Made by a program: the position numbers and the translations under genes. This document shows positions 1 through 8,106 of a DNA stretch of 64,000 nucleotides, piece by piece. Source of the DNA: Pseudomonas putida NBRC 14164 (lineage in GTDB: Bacteria > Pseudomonadota > Gammaproteobacteria > Pseudomonadales > Pseudomonadaceae). Numbering within the stretch: the first letter of the stretch is position 1; each line of letters begins with the position of its first letter. The notes beneath the pieces are model-generated. The model worked only from the letters and a program-made list of their open reading frames with translations. It was not told the DNA's origin and did not search any database. The stretch covers positions 5,388,501 through 5,452,500 of the forward strand of contig NC_021505.1 in NCBI RefSeq assembly GCF_000412675.1. The letters run 5' to 3'.

Positions 1-32
1 TGCACATCGGCGAACAGCGCGATCTTTTTCAC
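1..32 (-). CDS. 5' end of probable NYN-domain protein (partial)
   Basis: Only the first ten codons are in the window. Read on the minus strand from a GTG at 32-30 they give VKKIALFADV, which matches the usual opening of NYN (LabA-like) nuclease-domain proteins of pseudomonads. A GAGG lies seven bases upstream of the GTG, which supports this start. The function cannot be judged further from so short a piece. Confidence 0.45.
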   Translation of the reverse strand, partial: MKKIALFADV

Positions 33-81
33 CTGGGAACCTCATGTCTGGCCTGGAATACCGGGGGCTGCTGCGCAGCCA

Positions 82-146
82 TTCGCGGGCACGCCCGCTC
101 CCAAAGGTGTCGTACAGGTCACCGTGGGAGCGGGCGTGCCCGCGAA
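82..146. repeat. Inverted pair of REP sequences (REPIN/BIME type)
   Basis: A 22-base sequence at 82-103 is repeated exactly in inverted orientation at 125-146. Each copy has the GCGGGC/GCCCGC core and GCTCCCA edge typical of P. putida-group REP elements. A further small GC hairpin (147-164) follows. The pair lies between the NYN gene start and the DUF2076 gene end, as expected for REP elements in intergenic core DNA. Confidence 0.85.
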
Positions 147-191
147 GGGGCGCAAAGCGCCCCCAAAATTGCCTGCAGTATGCCAGACCTG

Positions 192-956
192 TCAGACGTA
201 CGAATCGTCGTCCGAGAAGAACCCGCCATCGTCGCTGCCGTAATCGGTGTCGGCATAACCGCCCTGGTCACTGCCCCAACCACCGTTGTCAGCCACTTGC
301 TGCTGCCCGCCCTGGTCGTTCCAGCCACCGCTGTCGCTGGCCGGTGCTGGCTCTTCCTTGATTACCTCGACCACTTCCTCGGGCTGTGAATTGTGGTTGA
401 ACAGGCTGCTGATGCCCTGGGCCAGCAACACACCACCGGCCACACCGGCTGCGGTCTGCATGGCCCCACCGAGGAAGCTGCTGGCACCGCCGCGCGCAGG
501 CGCAGCGCCAAAGCCTGGCTGCTGCGGTTGCGGCTGAGCCTGCGAGAAGCCCGGTGCCGACGGCTCGCGCCAGCCACCACCGGATGCTGCAGGCGGCGCC
601 GAAGGGCGCTGAGGCTGCACAGCCGGGGCCGCATTGCGCCCGCCCGAGCCAAAGATGCTGGACAAGAAGCCACCACCGCCGCTGCCAGGTGCGCCGGTAC
701 CGGCCTGTGCCGCCTCGGCCTGGGCGCGGGCCTGCTTCAGCTCGGCCTCCAACTGCTTGTTCTGTTCGTCGAGGCGCTTGATTGCCGCCTCCTGCACCAA
801 AATCGCCTGGGCCATGTAGTAAGGCGCCGCCGGCTGCTGGCGCAGGTGTTGCTCGATGCACGCCTGGGCCTGCGCGTCACGCGGCTGGCTTGGGTCTTCG
901 GCTTGCCTTATGCGGCCGAACAGGCCGTCGATCAGGGTTTGTTCTTCAGTGTTCAT
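192..956 (-). CDS. DUF2076 domain protein
   Basis: This 254-residue protein begins MNTEEQTLIDGLFGRI, the typical start of the DUF2076 family (sometimes annotated as periplasmic ligand-binding sensor proteins; no biochemical role is established to my knowledge). The N-terminal ~90 residues are helical, with a coiled coil near residues 60-85. The middle is a low-complexity stretch rich in Gly, Pro, Gln and Ala. A small-residue hydrophobic segment (about 165-190, GGAMQTAAGVAGGVLLA) may be membrane-inserting. The tail is very acidic and Gly/Asp-rich. A longer in-frame extension to 1025 exists, but the start at 956 fits the family. It is GC-rich and native to the chromosome. Confidence 0.88.
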   Translation of the reverse strand: MNTEEQTLIDGLFGRIRQAEDPSQPRDAQAQACIEQHLRQQPAAPYYMAQAILVQEAAIKRLDEQNKQLEAELKQARAQAEAAQAGTGAPGSGGGGFLSSIFGSGGRNAAPAVQPQRPSAPPAASGGGWREPSAPGFSQAQPQPQQPGFGAAPARGGASSFLGGAMQTAAGVAGGVLLAQGISSLFNHNSQPEEVVEVIKEEPAPASDSGGWNDQGGQQQVADNGGWGSDQGGYADTDYGSDDGGFFSDDDSYV

Positions 957-1123
957 GGGGCGACCTCGTGGGGTAGCGGGACAACGGACAGCGTCAAAGA
1001 TGGGGTGTAGCGGCACGGGATTCAATCACTGGCGCCGTGAAACTTTTTTCAGCAAGTGACAGCCCCACGCCCGCTTTGGGCTAAAGTTATGCCCCTGATT
1101 TTACTGCCATGCGATGTTGACTG

Positions 1124-1780
1124 ATGAATCCGCTGAGCGTTCTGCGCGACTCCCTGTACTTCTTCCGCCGCCACCTGCCGAGCATTCTCCAGCTGTGCCT
1201 GCCGTTGGTGGTGCTGGAGGCCTTGCTCACCCAGCTGCTGTACCGGCAGATGGGCGACCAGGCCTCGCCGGCCTACGGCATGCTGGTCAGCCTGCTGTTC
1301 TACCCGCTGTACAGCGCGGCACTGATTCTTTACCTGCACACGCGCAGCAACGGCCAGGACATCGGCAAGCGCGACCTTTTCGCCCGCGCCCTGCAGCTAT
1401 GGCCGCAACTGGCCCTGCTGATCCTGATCAGCTCGCTGCTGATCATGGCCGGCCTGGCGCTGTTCATCTTCCCGGGCGTGTGGATCATGATCAACCTGGT
1501 GTTCGCCGAGTACCTGCTGGTGCTGCGCGGCCTGCCGGTGGTGCAGGCAATGCGCGAAAGCGCACGCATGACCACCGGGCACTTCATGCGCATCATGATT
1601 TGCGTGGTGGCCGTGCTGGCACCAATCTGGCTGATCGACGGGCTGCTGCTAATGGCCTTCCCCGAGCCATCGCCGGGCATGGAGCTGGCCATGGACAGCC
1701 TCAGCGGCTTCCTGCAGTTGTTCAGCACCGTGGTGCTGTACCGCCTGTTCATGCTGCTGGAGGGCGAAGCCGGGGCGTGA
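1124..1780 (+). CDS. YciC family inner-membrane protein
   Basis: This 218-residue protein has about five or six hydrophobic segments (near residues 20-40, 50-70, 95-120, 125-145, 160-185 and at the C terminus) and the general pattern of the YciC/UPF0259 family, whose function is unknown. It has the high GC of the core genome. It lies immediately upstream of the remaining 3' tail of native hrpB, convergent with it, so the original chromosomal order was this gene facing hrpB. Confidence 0.8.
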   Translation: MNPLSVLRDSLYFFRRHLPSILQLCLPLVVLEALLTQLLYRQMGDQASPAYGMLVSLLFYPLYSAALILYLHTRSNGQDIGKRDLFARALQLWPQLALLILISSLLIMAGLALFIFPGVWIMINLVFAEYLLVLRGLPVVQAMRESARMTTGHFMRIMICVVAVLAPIWLIDGLLLMAFPEPSPGMELAMDSLSGFLQLFSTVVLYRLFMLLEGEAGA

Positions 1781-1816
1781 TGCCCAGGCCCGCGTTTCGG
1801 CCAGGCAGCACCGTAA

Positions 1817-1885
1817 TCAGGTACCCCGAGGCTTGGCCCGCGCCGTAGCTTCGGCCACCAGAGGGTCGTCCGGCCAGTAATACCT
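1817..1885 (-). pseudogene. hrpB: 3' tail of native hrpB, cut off by the island
   Basis: The minus strand encodes YWPDDPLVAEATARAKPRGT followed by a stop. This matches the last residues of the intact hrpB copy at 22943 (HHWPEDPLVAEATARAKPRKT). Upstream of about 1885 the homology ends abruptly. The piece that should precede it, ending GRYPK, is found at 31511 onward. This is therefore the stranded 3' end of a chromosomal hrpB split by an insertion. The surrounding open reading frame to 2137 is fortuitous. Confidence 0.9.
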
Positions 1886-1891
1886 GGTACC
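1876..1891. repeat. Left attachment repeat of element 1 (attL)
   Basis: AGTAATACCTGGTACC at this point is an imperfect direct repeat of GTGGTAGCTTGGGGTACC at 31511-31528. Both correspond to the hrpB codons for RYPK(H)YW. The hrpB homology switches from one side to the other here, so this is where the left end of the island joins the chromosome. The exact crossover base cannot be fixed because the two copies differ. Confidence 0.75.
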
Positions 1892-1907
1892 AAATGACTG
1901 CTCTGAA

Positions 1908-2074
1908 GATTGACACCCCCTGCCCCCAGGAAAACCGAGGCCCAGCTCAATCCGGGTGCGACGGTGGTTGACTGTCAATTCTAGCTCCAGTGATTGACTG
2001 AAATCACCCTTGCCAGCCATCACCATTGACGCCCCGAATCCACCCTCCCCTCCTGCCCTCTGCAGTGCATTGAC
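1908..2074 (+). repeat. Array of ATTGAC motifs at left end of element 1
   Basis: The hexamer ATTGAC occurs at 1909, 1993, 2025 and 2069. A GTTGACTGTCAAT palindromic variant lies at 1967-1979. The same motif in reverse orientation (GTCAAT) is clustered at the other end of the island, 31425-31508. Such terminal inverted arrays are expected for recombinase-binding arm sites. Their role is inferred. Confidence 0.6.
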
Positions 2075-2409
2075 ACCTGTCCTCATGCGCATGGAAAGCC
2101 GGTAAAGCCAACAAGGGTGTTCAGAGCAGCTTTGCAACCTCGCAGACGTGTGTAGTCATCAGGCATCACCGAGGCCCCAAAGTAGCCTCTCCAACACAGA
2201 CGATAGTCTCTACTTTCTGCAGAACCATCTCGCTATACTTCATGAAATGGCACAGTGCCGCCATGGCTTCTTCAGGCCTTGACCAGGCTCATCGACATAA
2301 TAGAAGAGGCGAATTCAGCACAGCTAAAAAGTGCTGCCAGAACCCCACGCCGCTGCGACGGATGCAGCGGAGGATTTCAGAGGCTACGGCCCCTTTGGAT
2401 ATTTGAGTT
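2075..2409. other. Non-coding stretch between island end and hamA
   Basis: I see no convincing gene here. The short reading frames present do not resemble known proteins and have no ribosome-binding sites. It presumably holds the hamA promoter. Confidence 0.5.
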
Positions 2410-3204
2410 ATGGATGGCGTTACTTTCAAGCAAGCCGGTCAGTACGCAATGTGCTGTATTGAGAACCTGTCGGACGAGCTCATAACGGCTCTACGGGACA
2501 ACCTGACTCGAATTTGTCATGGCGCCGACCTGGGTAGCCGCAACATGGTCATCTTCAAATATGAGGCCACCCTGAAGTCGTTCTGGGATCGCTACTCCAC
2601 CAAGGATCTCAACACCCGGACTGGCATGCTCGGCGAGCTACTTGCCCACGTCATCATCCTCAAAAAACTCGACAGTTTCGATGTGGTTTCTCCATTCTTC
2701 AACATGGAAGAAAAACATATTCGAAAAGGTTTCGACCTCGTTCTCTACGAGTCCACTTCCAATGAAGTATGGATCACCGAGGTGAAATCAGGAGGTGCCG
2801 GCAAAAAGACGTCGTGCGCAGCCACCAAGGCATTACTGGCGAAAGCTCGAGACGATCTCAAGGGTCGCCTTGCTGAGGCAGAAATGAACCATTGGCTCAA
2901 CGCCATGAACGCCGCCCAGAAATCCATTAATGACAAAACCCGCTACAAAGAATCTGTGCTAGAAATCCTTGGCATGGAAGGCGAAAAAGCATATGGAAAC
3001 TCTGCTGTAGCCTCTGACAACAACGTTGTTTTGGTTTCAGCACTCTTCAACGATGCTACTCAAAAAGTGGAAGAAGCGACCATTTCAGGCTTCGCGGACA
3101 GCCTTTTGACTACGCCAATATTTAAAACAGTTTTGGTGCTATCCATCCAAAAAGGAACGCTTCAAAAGCTTGAGGACTTCCTTCGCACAGAGGCAGGATG
3201 CTAA
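2410..3204 (+). CDS. hamA: Hachiman anti-phage system nuclease subunit HamA (DUF1837)
   Basis: The 264-residue protein has the layout of DUF1837/HamA, the nuclease partner of the helicase HamB in the Hachiman phage-defence system. A PD-(D/E)xK-like core is visible: Glu76 in the TGMLGELLAH helix, Asp109 in RKGFDLVLYE, and Glu124/Lys126 in the ITEVKSG strand. In characterised Hachiman systems HamA is held inactive by HamB and degrades DNA when damage or infection is sensed. The stop codon is directly followed by the hamB start, so the two genes are co-translated. No strong Shine-Dalgarno sequence precedes the chosen ATG. Confidence 0.88.
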   Translation: MDGVTFKQAGQYAMCCIENLSDELITALRDNLTRICHGADLGSRNMVIFKYEATLKSFWDRYSTKDLNTRTGMLGELLAHVIILKKLDSFDVVSPFFNMEEKHIRKGFDLVLYESTSNEVWITEVKSGGAGKKTSCAATKALLAKARDDLKGRLAEAEMNHWLNAMNAAQKSINDKTRYKESVLEILGMEGEKAYGNSAVASDNNVVLVSALFNDATQKVEEATISGFADSLLTTPIFKTVLVLSIQKGTLQKLEDFLRTEAGC

Positions 3205-5685
3205 ATGCAAGAGTTAACCATCAAGGAATTGGCCAAGACCCGTTTCAAAGACATCTACCTAGAGCTTCTCCGTGGAAGCCAGATGTCAGATGGGGATATC
3301 GTGAAGCTTTTGGCGATTGCAGTCCTGCTACTCAACCATCAGGCGCCCGAGATCAAACGCCTTGGTTATCGAATCACGCTATTCTATGGAAACCTGACTG
3401 GCCGATATGAGCCGCTTTATGATGTAGCTGTTAACAGCGGCCTATTACCGGTTACTGCTGTGATTGGTAAGTCGTTCGAACAGGATGAGCGACTCAACAG
3501 GTCTTTCATTCAAAACATTGTGAGCAGTTACGTAGACACATTCCGTGACCAGGGTATGGTGCTGACGGAGCAGCAGGACACGCTGAGAGTCTTCGTCCAA
3601 GATGAGTACGAGAACTCTTCGGTCGTTATCGCTCCGACCTCCTACGGAAAGTCCGAGCTCATCATCAAGTCAGTAAAAGACAACCCCTCTAAGCGCATTC
3701 TCATTTTGGTGCCATCAAAGGCACTTCTAGCGCAGACAAAGAAGCGTTTGATTTACGCGGACATCCCAAAGCTGGGAAAGGTTGTCACCCACCCTGAAAT
3801 GTTCTCGCCAGAGCGAAACAATCGTGCTTTTGTCCTTACACAAGAGCGCCTAAATCGCTTACTTAATGAATATAGCACCCTCAAGTTCGACATGGTTTTT
3901 GTGGACGAGGCCCACAACCTTCTCCAAGGCGATAGTCGCAATGAGCTCTTGGCCACAATGCTATGCATCCTGGGGGCCAGGAACCCTAAGACTTCATTCA
4001 AGTTCCTGACCCCTTTCCTTTGTAACGAACTCAACGTCCGAGTGCGTTACCTGGACATGACGCCCAAAGGCTTCAGGGTTGATGAATACATTAAATCCGA
4101 GCGCTTTTACACTCGGGACTTCAGAACTGGCAAAAACGACGGAAAACTCAAACTTTACGACCATTTCCTCAACCAATGGTTAGAGATAGATAGAAAGTAC
4201 AAGAGCGGCTTCGATCTCATCAAGGGCGAGTCGCTGGCCAAAAACATTATCTATGGCAATACCAAAAAGAAAATTGAGCAGTTCGCACTCGAGCTCGCTG
4301 AGACGCTGCCTAACATCGAGTGCCCATTGGTTCAAACAGCTTGCGATGAGCTTGAAGATGCGTTCGACAAACGATATCGACTGATTTCTTGCCTGCGGAA
4401 AGGGGTGATGTACCACCACGGCTCCATCCCCGACACCATCCGACTGTATTTGGAAAACCTGTTCCACCAGTCCAAGGCCATGAAGTATCTGGTTTGCAAC
4501 TCTACTCTGCTTGAAGGGGTAAACCTCCCTATCGAACGGCTTTTCGTCTTCGATTATTCGAAAGGTCGAGGGAACCTCACCTCATCGCAATTTAAGAACC
4601 TGGTTGGGCGTGTGAATAGGTTCAGCGAGGTGTTTGCGCCCGAAGCAGGAACCACCCTCAAAAAGCTTGAGTCGAGCATCTACTTGCTGGGCATGGATGG
4701 ATACACGAACAAAAAATCTAACCTCCAGACATTTTACGAGAAAGCGGTCAACGTCTCGAAGGTTGACCAGGACAGCGTTAGCAACGTTCTCCTTGAGGCG
4801 ACAACCATATTAGACGGTGAGATGAAAGACCGTCATCGTGACGCTGTATCAAGGTTGGAGAACCTTCAACCAGGCGTCGTCACGGGTCAAGATTGCAAGT
4901 ACGTGAAGACGGAGGTTGGCCGATTACTAATTGCCAACAGCGTAAGCGAAATCGATGTCTTCACCTCTGAGGAGGAGATTGACAACGCCATCACCATGTC
5001 TGTTGATGCGAACGGCATAATCGACAACGCCGACCGCCTGCTACTGGAGATCAAAACCTGCTTCATCGACAAGTTCGATGACAAGCGAACATACAGCGAC
5101 CTGAAGCGCCTACAGAACAAAGCGACGATTGATTTTTACGCCATGCTCCTGGACTGGAAGCTAAAAAAATATAGCGTCAAGCAAACCCTGAGATACACGC
5201 TTAAATATTGGAACGAGCTCCCTGAAAAGAAAGGCACTGACTATGTTTACGTGTCGAATTGGGGCGATACCAAATACGGCGACAGCCACTATACCTACTG
5301 GGTCAGAATTTCAACCAAGAACGATGTAGAGAAAGTCAACCTCGCCATCGTTCGCTTGAAAGAAGAAGATGACTTCTTCGACAACAAAATCTTCAAGTTT
5401 GTAGAGGTTCTAAATGGTGTAGGTGCTGTTGACCCAGGTTTTTACAAGCGGATCAAATATGGCACCACAGACGATGCGAAGATTAAGCTAATTCGAGAGG
5501 GCTACAGTCGCGGGCTGGCTGAGTTGCTGCTGGATCGATACCCACGGTACGTTCGACTCGACAACAATGGCGAAATCGAAGTCAGCTCAAGGGTCATCGG
5601 TCTCATGAGGGAAAATGAGGAGAGCGATCTGCTTATTTTTGAAGCTCAGATGAATCTGAAAGCCATTCCGGAGACATTGGCGTAA
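3205..5685 (+). CDS. hamB: Hachiman anti-phage system helicase HamB
   Basis: This 826-residue superfamily 2 helicase starts with no gap after hamA, behind an AGGCAGGA ribosome-binding site. Motif I is the unusual APTSYGKSEL (residues 143-152), and motif II is VDEAH (233-237). A helicase C domain follows, with NSTLLEGVNLP and LVGRVNR (about residues 430-475). The C-terminal ~300 residues are a family-specific region. The protein is thought to survey DNA ends or damage and to license HamA. Pairing with a DUF1837 nuclease makes the Hachiman assignment firm. The base composition (moderate GC) differs from the flanking core genes, as expected of acquired cargo. Confidence 0.9.
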   Translation: MQELTIKELAKTRFKDIYLELLRGSQMSDGDIVKLLAIAVLLLNHQAPEIKRLGYRITLFYGNLTGRYEPLYDVAVNSGLLPVTAVIGKSFEQDERLNRSFIQNIVSSYVDTFRDQGMVLTEQQDTLRVFVQDEYENSSVVIAPTSYGKSELIIKSVKDNPSKRILILVPSKALLAQTKKRLIYADIPKLGKVVTHPEMFSPERNNRAFVLTQERLNRLLNEYSTLKFDMVFVDEAHNLLQGDSRNELLATMLCILGARNPKTSFKFLTPFLCNELNVRVRYLDMTPKGFRVDEYIKSERFYTRDFRTGKNDGKLKLYDHFLNQWLEIDRKYKSGFDLIKGESLAKNIIYGNTKKKIEQFALELAETLPNIECPLVQTACDELEDAFDKRYRLISCLRKGVMYHHGSIPDTIRLYLENLFHQSKAMKYLVCNSTLLEGVNLPIERLFVFDYSKGRGNLTSSQFKNLVGRVNRFSEVFAPEAGTTLKKLESSIYLLGMDGYTNKKSNLQTFYEKAVNVSKVDQDSVSNVLLEATTILDGEMKDRHRDAVSRLENLQPGVVTGQDCKYVKTEVGRLLIANSVSEIDVFTSEEEIDNAITMSVDANGIIDNADRLLLEIKTCFIDKFDDKRTYSDLKRLQNKATIDFYAMLLDWKLKKYSVKQTLRYTLKYWNELPEKKGTDYVYVSNWGDTKYGDSHYTYWVRISTKNDVEKVNLAIVRLKEEDDFFDNKIFKFVEVLNGVGAVDPGFYKRIKYGTTDDAKIKLIREGYSRGLAELLLDRYPRYVRLDNNGEIEVSSRVIGLMRENEESDLLIFEAQMNLKAIPETLA

Positions 5686-5785
5686 CGCTGACGGGGCTTG
5701 CTGATATCAAGAGCAGCCCAATCGGTTAATGACTAGGAGTGCCCTATAAGCCTGGAGCGCTCAAAAATCAGCCCTCCCCCCACAA

Positions 5786-5812
5786 CCGAGGCCGCTACGT
5801 AAGCGGCCTCGG
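5786..5812. terminator. Perfect 11-bp hairpin between convergent genes
   Basis: CCGAGGCCGCT (5786-5796) and AGCGGCCTCGG (5802-5812) form a perfect stem with a 5-base loop. It lies between hamB (plus) and the small minus-strand gene ending at 5828, so it could terminate both transcripts. The T-run is weak on both sides. Confidence 0.65.
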
Positions 5813-5827
5813 GCTCTTAACGGGTTA

Positions 5828-5953
5828 CTATGAATCATCCCTCATCAGGTACTGGACTACTGCTCGGAGCAACTCCTTGAAGAGCGCTCTTGCAGCTTGT
5901 TCTGCCAGCCACTGGCCAATCGATTTCAGTCCTTTCATCACATTACCCTTCAT
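5828..5953 (-). CDS. Small amphipathic peptide, 41 residues
   Basis: A short reading frame begins MKGNVMKGLKSIGQWLAEQA and continues as an apparently uninterrupted amphipathic helix with Lys/Arg on one face and Leu/Ala/Val on the other, ending MRDDS. A second Met at 5938 has an AAGGG spaced eight bases upstream and may be the true start. The reading frame runs into the hairpin at 5786-5812. It is the last of three small minus-strand genes (6792-5828), but a structured 190-base gap separates it from the 65-residue gene. I do not recognise a family. Size and charge would fit a membrane-active or regulatory peptide. Confidence 0.45.
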   Translation of the reverse strand: MKGNVMKGLKSIGQWLAEQAARALFKELLRAVVQYLMRDDS

Positions 5954-5975
5954 CGTTTTATAGGGCTTCCCACTC

Positions 5976-6013
5976 CGGGGTTCGGCTAATCACTATCCGT
6001 TTTCCGAACCCCG
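5976..6013. other. Stable hairpin upstream of the 41-residue peptide gene
   Basis: CGGGGTTCGG (5976-5985) and CCGAACCCCG (6004-6013) form a perfect 10-bp stem with an 18-base loop. It is followed at 6022-6060 by a second nested structure (CCTGG/CCAGG around AGCCC/GGGCT). The hairpins lie in the untranslated gap before the 5953 start. They could be an RNA regulatory structure or a terminator for the upstream small genes. Confidence 0.45.
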
Positions 6014-6145
6014 AGCGAAGGCCTGGTAAATGACGAGCCCTGAGAAACTGGGCTTCGAGGCCAGGTTTGCACGCATTCCGCATCTGAAAATAAGCTTCAG
6101 CAGCCCTGCTCTGGGCTTCACAAATGAGCACGCTGCTCCGCCTAC

Positions 6146-6343
6146 TTACTCAGCGAATAGACCGTAAACCTTTTTCGCGAATGTGATCACAGTCGCGCCA
6201 ACGCCGAGAAATTTAAGCCATTGTAGTTTTGGCTTTTCTGACGAAGCCGGACTGGCAGCCCCATAATTGATAGTAATATGGATAGACTGAGGCGGATATT
6301 TATCCGAACCTGGGCCGTTCGGGCCTTGGACATTGATTTGCAT
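6146..6343 (-). CDS. Small protein, 65 residues, possible C-terminal membrane segment
   Basis: The protein starts MQINVQGPNGPGSDKYPPQS, has a short beta-like stretch (IHITINYG), and ends with a hydrophobic segment (about residues 43-63, WLKFLGVGATVITFAKKVYG) that could insert in or lie on the membrane. It follows the 135-residue gene by 41 bases on the same strand. No family is recognised. The low-GC composition matches the neighbouring cargo. Confidence 0.55.
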   Translation of the reverse strand: MQINVQGPNGPGSDKYPPQSIHITINYGAASPASSEKPKLQWLKFLGVGATVITFAKKVYGLFAE

Positions 6344-6384
6344 GTGAAGCCTCTTAATTTAGCTTTTGATTAGACAAAACTTAA

Positions 6385-6792
6385 TTAAGAGAAAGTACGA
6401 AGCCTATGCCTGCGAATGCTCAACTCAGCATCATAAGCGGAGAAAGGAGAGGTCAGACTGACCTTAAGAGCTTGAAGCCAGAGGGAAACTACAACTTTAG
6501 CGTGATCAGCAAGTGCATTGAAATATTTTACGAACTGCGAACGATCAGGTTGATCCCTTAGAAAATCAAAAATATTATAGACAGAAAATGGATCTATGCT
6601 TCGCCCGATCCAATAGGCGTTTCTCTGTTCCTTGCCTCCGACAAGTACGCTTCGGCGACTATATTTCCTCCAGATAACTTCGCGAGCACGTCTGATAGCG
6701 CTCCCGTACAGATCATTCCTTCTGACGGAACAAGAAATACTCCTAACAAAGGAGGTATCCTCTTCCCTGTCAAACTCATCCCAGCTTAACAT
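6385..6792 (-). CDS. Hypothetical protein, 135 residues
   Basis: The protein begins MLSWDEFDREEDTSFVRSIS and is rich in Arg and aromatic residues, with no transmembrane segment. It is the first of three small minus-strand genes running toward 5828. An AGGAGTGTTAAATG context supports the ATG at 6792 (AGGAG about seven bases upstream). I recognise no family. Confidence 0.6.
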   Translation of the reverse strand: MLSWDEFDREEDTSFVRSISCSVRRNDLYGSAIRRAREVIWRKYSRRSVLVGGKEQRNAYWIGRSIDPFSVYNIFDFLRDQPDRSQFVKYFNALADHAKVVVSLWLQALKVSLTSPFSAYDAELSIRRHRLRTFS

Positions 6793-6864
6793 TTAACACT
6801 CCTGACTCTTGCTCAGTGAGCGTGCCCTAGTTTAAGTGACCTTTTTACTAGGCCTACTCGGTTC

Positions 6865-7083
6865 CTACCCGAGCATGAACGGCCTGCCTTGAGAGTAGCC
6901 GCTTCGCTTTGCCCGATCAACCTGAACCTGTCCGTACAGACCGACCGGAGGCTCGAAAAAGGTCTCTGCGGTGTCTAGGGGCTCCACAAGAAACTGCCTC
7001 GCGGCATCCGCCAAAGCCGCAATATAGCGATGCTGCGGGGGGGAATGCTCATCCCCTCCAACCGCCGACGACCTCATCGACAA
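6865..7083 (-). CDS. Possible small protein, 72 residues
   Basis: A reading frame whose C-terminal half (GLYGQVQVDRAKRSGYSQG) looks protein-like and which resembles the size and spacing of nearby small accessory genes. The start is uncertain: an internal ATG at 7077 is equally possible. There is no recognised family, and it may be non-coding. Confidence 0.3.
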   Translation of the reverse strand: MSMRSSAVGGDEHSPPQHRYIAALADAARQFLVEPLDTAETFFEPPVGLYGQVQVDRAKRSGYSQGRPFMLG

Positions 7084-7089
7084 CCATGA

Positions 7090-7299
7090 TCAGTGCACGG
7101 TCTCACCAAACTTGCCGCTCTTGTGCAACTGGTAGTCGATGACTGTTTGATACAGGTGATCAGCCTCAAGACGGAGCCTTTCGATCTCCTCGGCTGGTCG
7201 CCCTTCATCCACCGCCTTCTGATGAGCTCGGATGGCTTGGAGAGCCTGCTGCAAGAGCGGCTCGCCGGCCTCGGCCATGCCCAGTATCGTTCTTTTCAT
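7090..7299 (-). CDS. Small helical protein, 69 residues (paralogue of 16492-16701)
   Basis: The protein (MKRTILGMAEAGEPLLQQAL..) is all-helical and charged. It aligns along its length with the 69-residue product at 16492-16701: both start MKR, share an AL.A...H/YHQA.(D)G..EE/ME(I)ERLRL.A.H motif, and end V(I/T)DYQL. Its ATG overlaps the stop of the upstream 133-residue gene by four bases, so the two are translationally coupled. No function is known. Confidence 0.65.
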   Translation of the reverse strand: MKRTILGMAEAGEPLLQQALQAIRAHQKAVDEGRPAEEIERLRLEADHLYQTVIDYQLHKSGKFGETVH

Positions 7300-7697
7300 C
7301 GCGATCTTCCGCTAGGGCTGTGGGCCCGATGTGCCTTTACGTGCTCAAGCTCTTGATGCCAGACCACCATGAACTTCTCGAAGTCGCGTAGATACGGCCC
7401 TTCCGCCAGGCGGGTAGATCCAACGCTCGCAGCCTGGAAGCGCTGCAGCCATGGCTCGGGGATGCTGTCCTCAACGACCAGTTGAACGCCGTTGTGGAGT
7501 TTCGTGGTGATGACATCGACGACCTCCTGGGCCGTGAGCTGATCACCGCCCACGACTCCCAGCAGGGCCTGGTCAACCTTTTCGAGTTCAGCCAGCGCCG
7601 TTTCAGCGCGAGCGGTTCCAGGCCGCAGGTCGGCAAGCGCCCACAGGGCTCTGCGCCTCGCTATCTCCAGGCTCCGCAGTCGATGATCAATCGTCAC
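7296..7697 (-). CDS. Hypothetical helical protein, 133 residues
   Basis: The protein starts MTIDHRLRSLEIARRRALWAL and is predicted mostly helical, without membrane segments. It overlaps the downstream 69-residue gene by ATGA, forming a two-gene unit. I do not recognise its family. Such small helical pairs are common Pseudomonas accessory genes near DEDDh exonuclease genes, which is also the context here. Confidence 0.6.
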   Translation of the reverse strand: MTIDHRLRSLEIARRRALWALADLRPGTARAETALAELEKVDQALLGVVGGDQLTAQEVVDVITTKLHNGVQLVVEDSIPEPWLQRFQAASVGSTRLAEGPYLRDFEKFMVVWHQELEHVKAHRAHSPSGRSR

Positions 7698-7724
7698 ATC
7701 ACTTCTCCATGCCGCAGGTGGACG

Positions 7725-8089
7725 TCACAGGCCAAGTTCGACTTCTAACTGCGATCCCCGCAAGGCACGGGTGAGCTCGCCTCTCGGCAGTTTTGCCAGG
7801 ATTCCATCGGCGAGATCATTGGCGTGCCGGGCGTACAACGTGACAACACCAGGTACAGGCTGGCGATCAGGGACGAGGGCCCCGACTCGCACCTGGGCAA
7901 TTTTCAGTATATTCACGACATCTGCGGGTAGCGTGTCAGTCGACAGGTGCTCGACGGTTGGCCTTGTGGGAGGGCTCGCACCGCCCACAGATCTACAACC
8001 GTTTCCAACAGCTTTTCGGGGCCGAAATACGCCAACGCGATTTCCCACAGGCAGCCTTCCTGGGACAATTTCAGGCGGGCCCTAGTCAT
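7725..8089 (-). pseudogene. Hypothetical gene with apparent frameshift
   Basis: A reading frame from the ATG at 8089 gives MTRARLKLSQEGCLWEIALA and continues to about 7975 (..ETVVDLWAVRA). From there the matching sequence continues in another frame to 7725 (..TDTLPADVVNILKIAQVRVG.., ending LEVELGL). Both parts look coding. The N-terminal part has a homologue at 15455-15575 beside the second exonuclease copy, which supports one original gene broken by a frameshift. It is divergent from the exonuclease at 8107. The family is unknown. Confidence 0.5.
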
Positions 8090-8106
8090 TGCAAAGGTTC
8101 CAACAG

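Noticed and set aside
393..1010. 205-codon plus-strand frame over the DUF2076 gene
   Set aside because: Antisense shadow of a GC-rich, repetitive coding region.
1817..2137. 106-codon minus-strand frame as a gene
   Set aside because: Only its last ~23 codons are meaningful, and those are the stranded hrpB tail. The rest is the island end with repeats.
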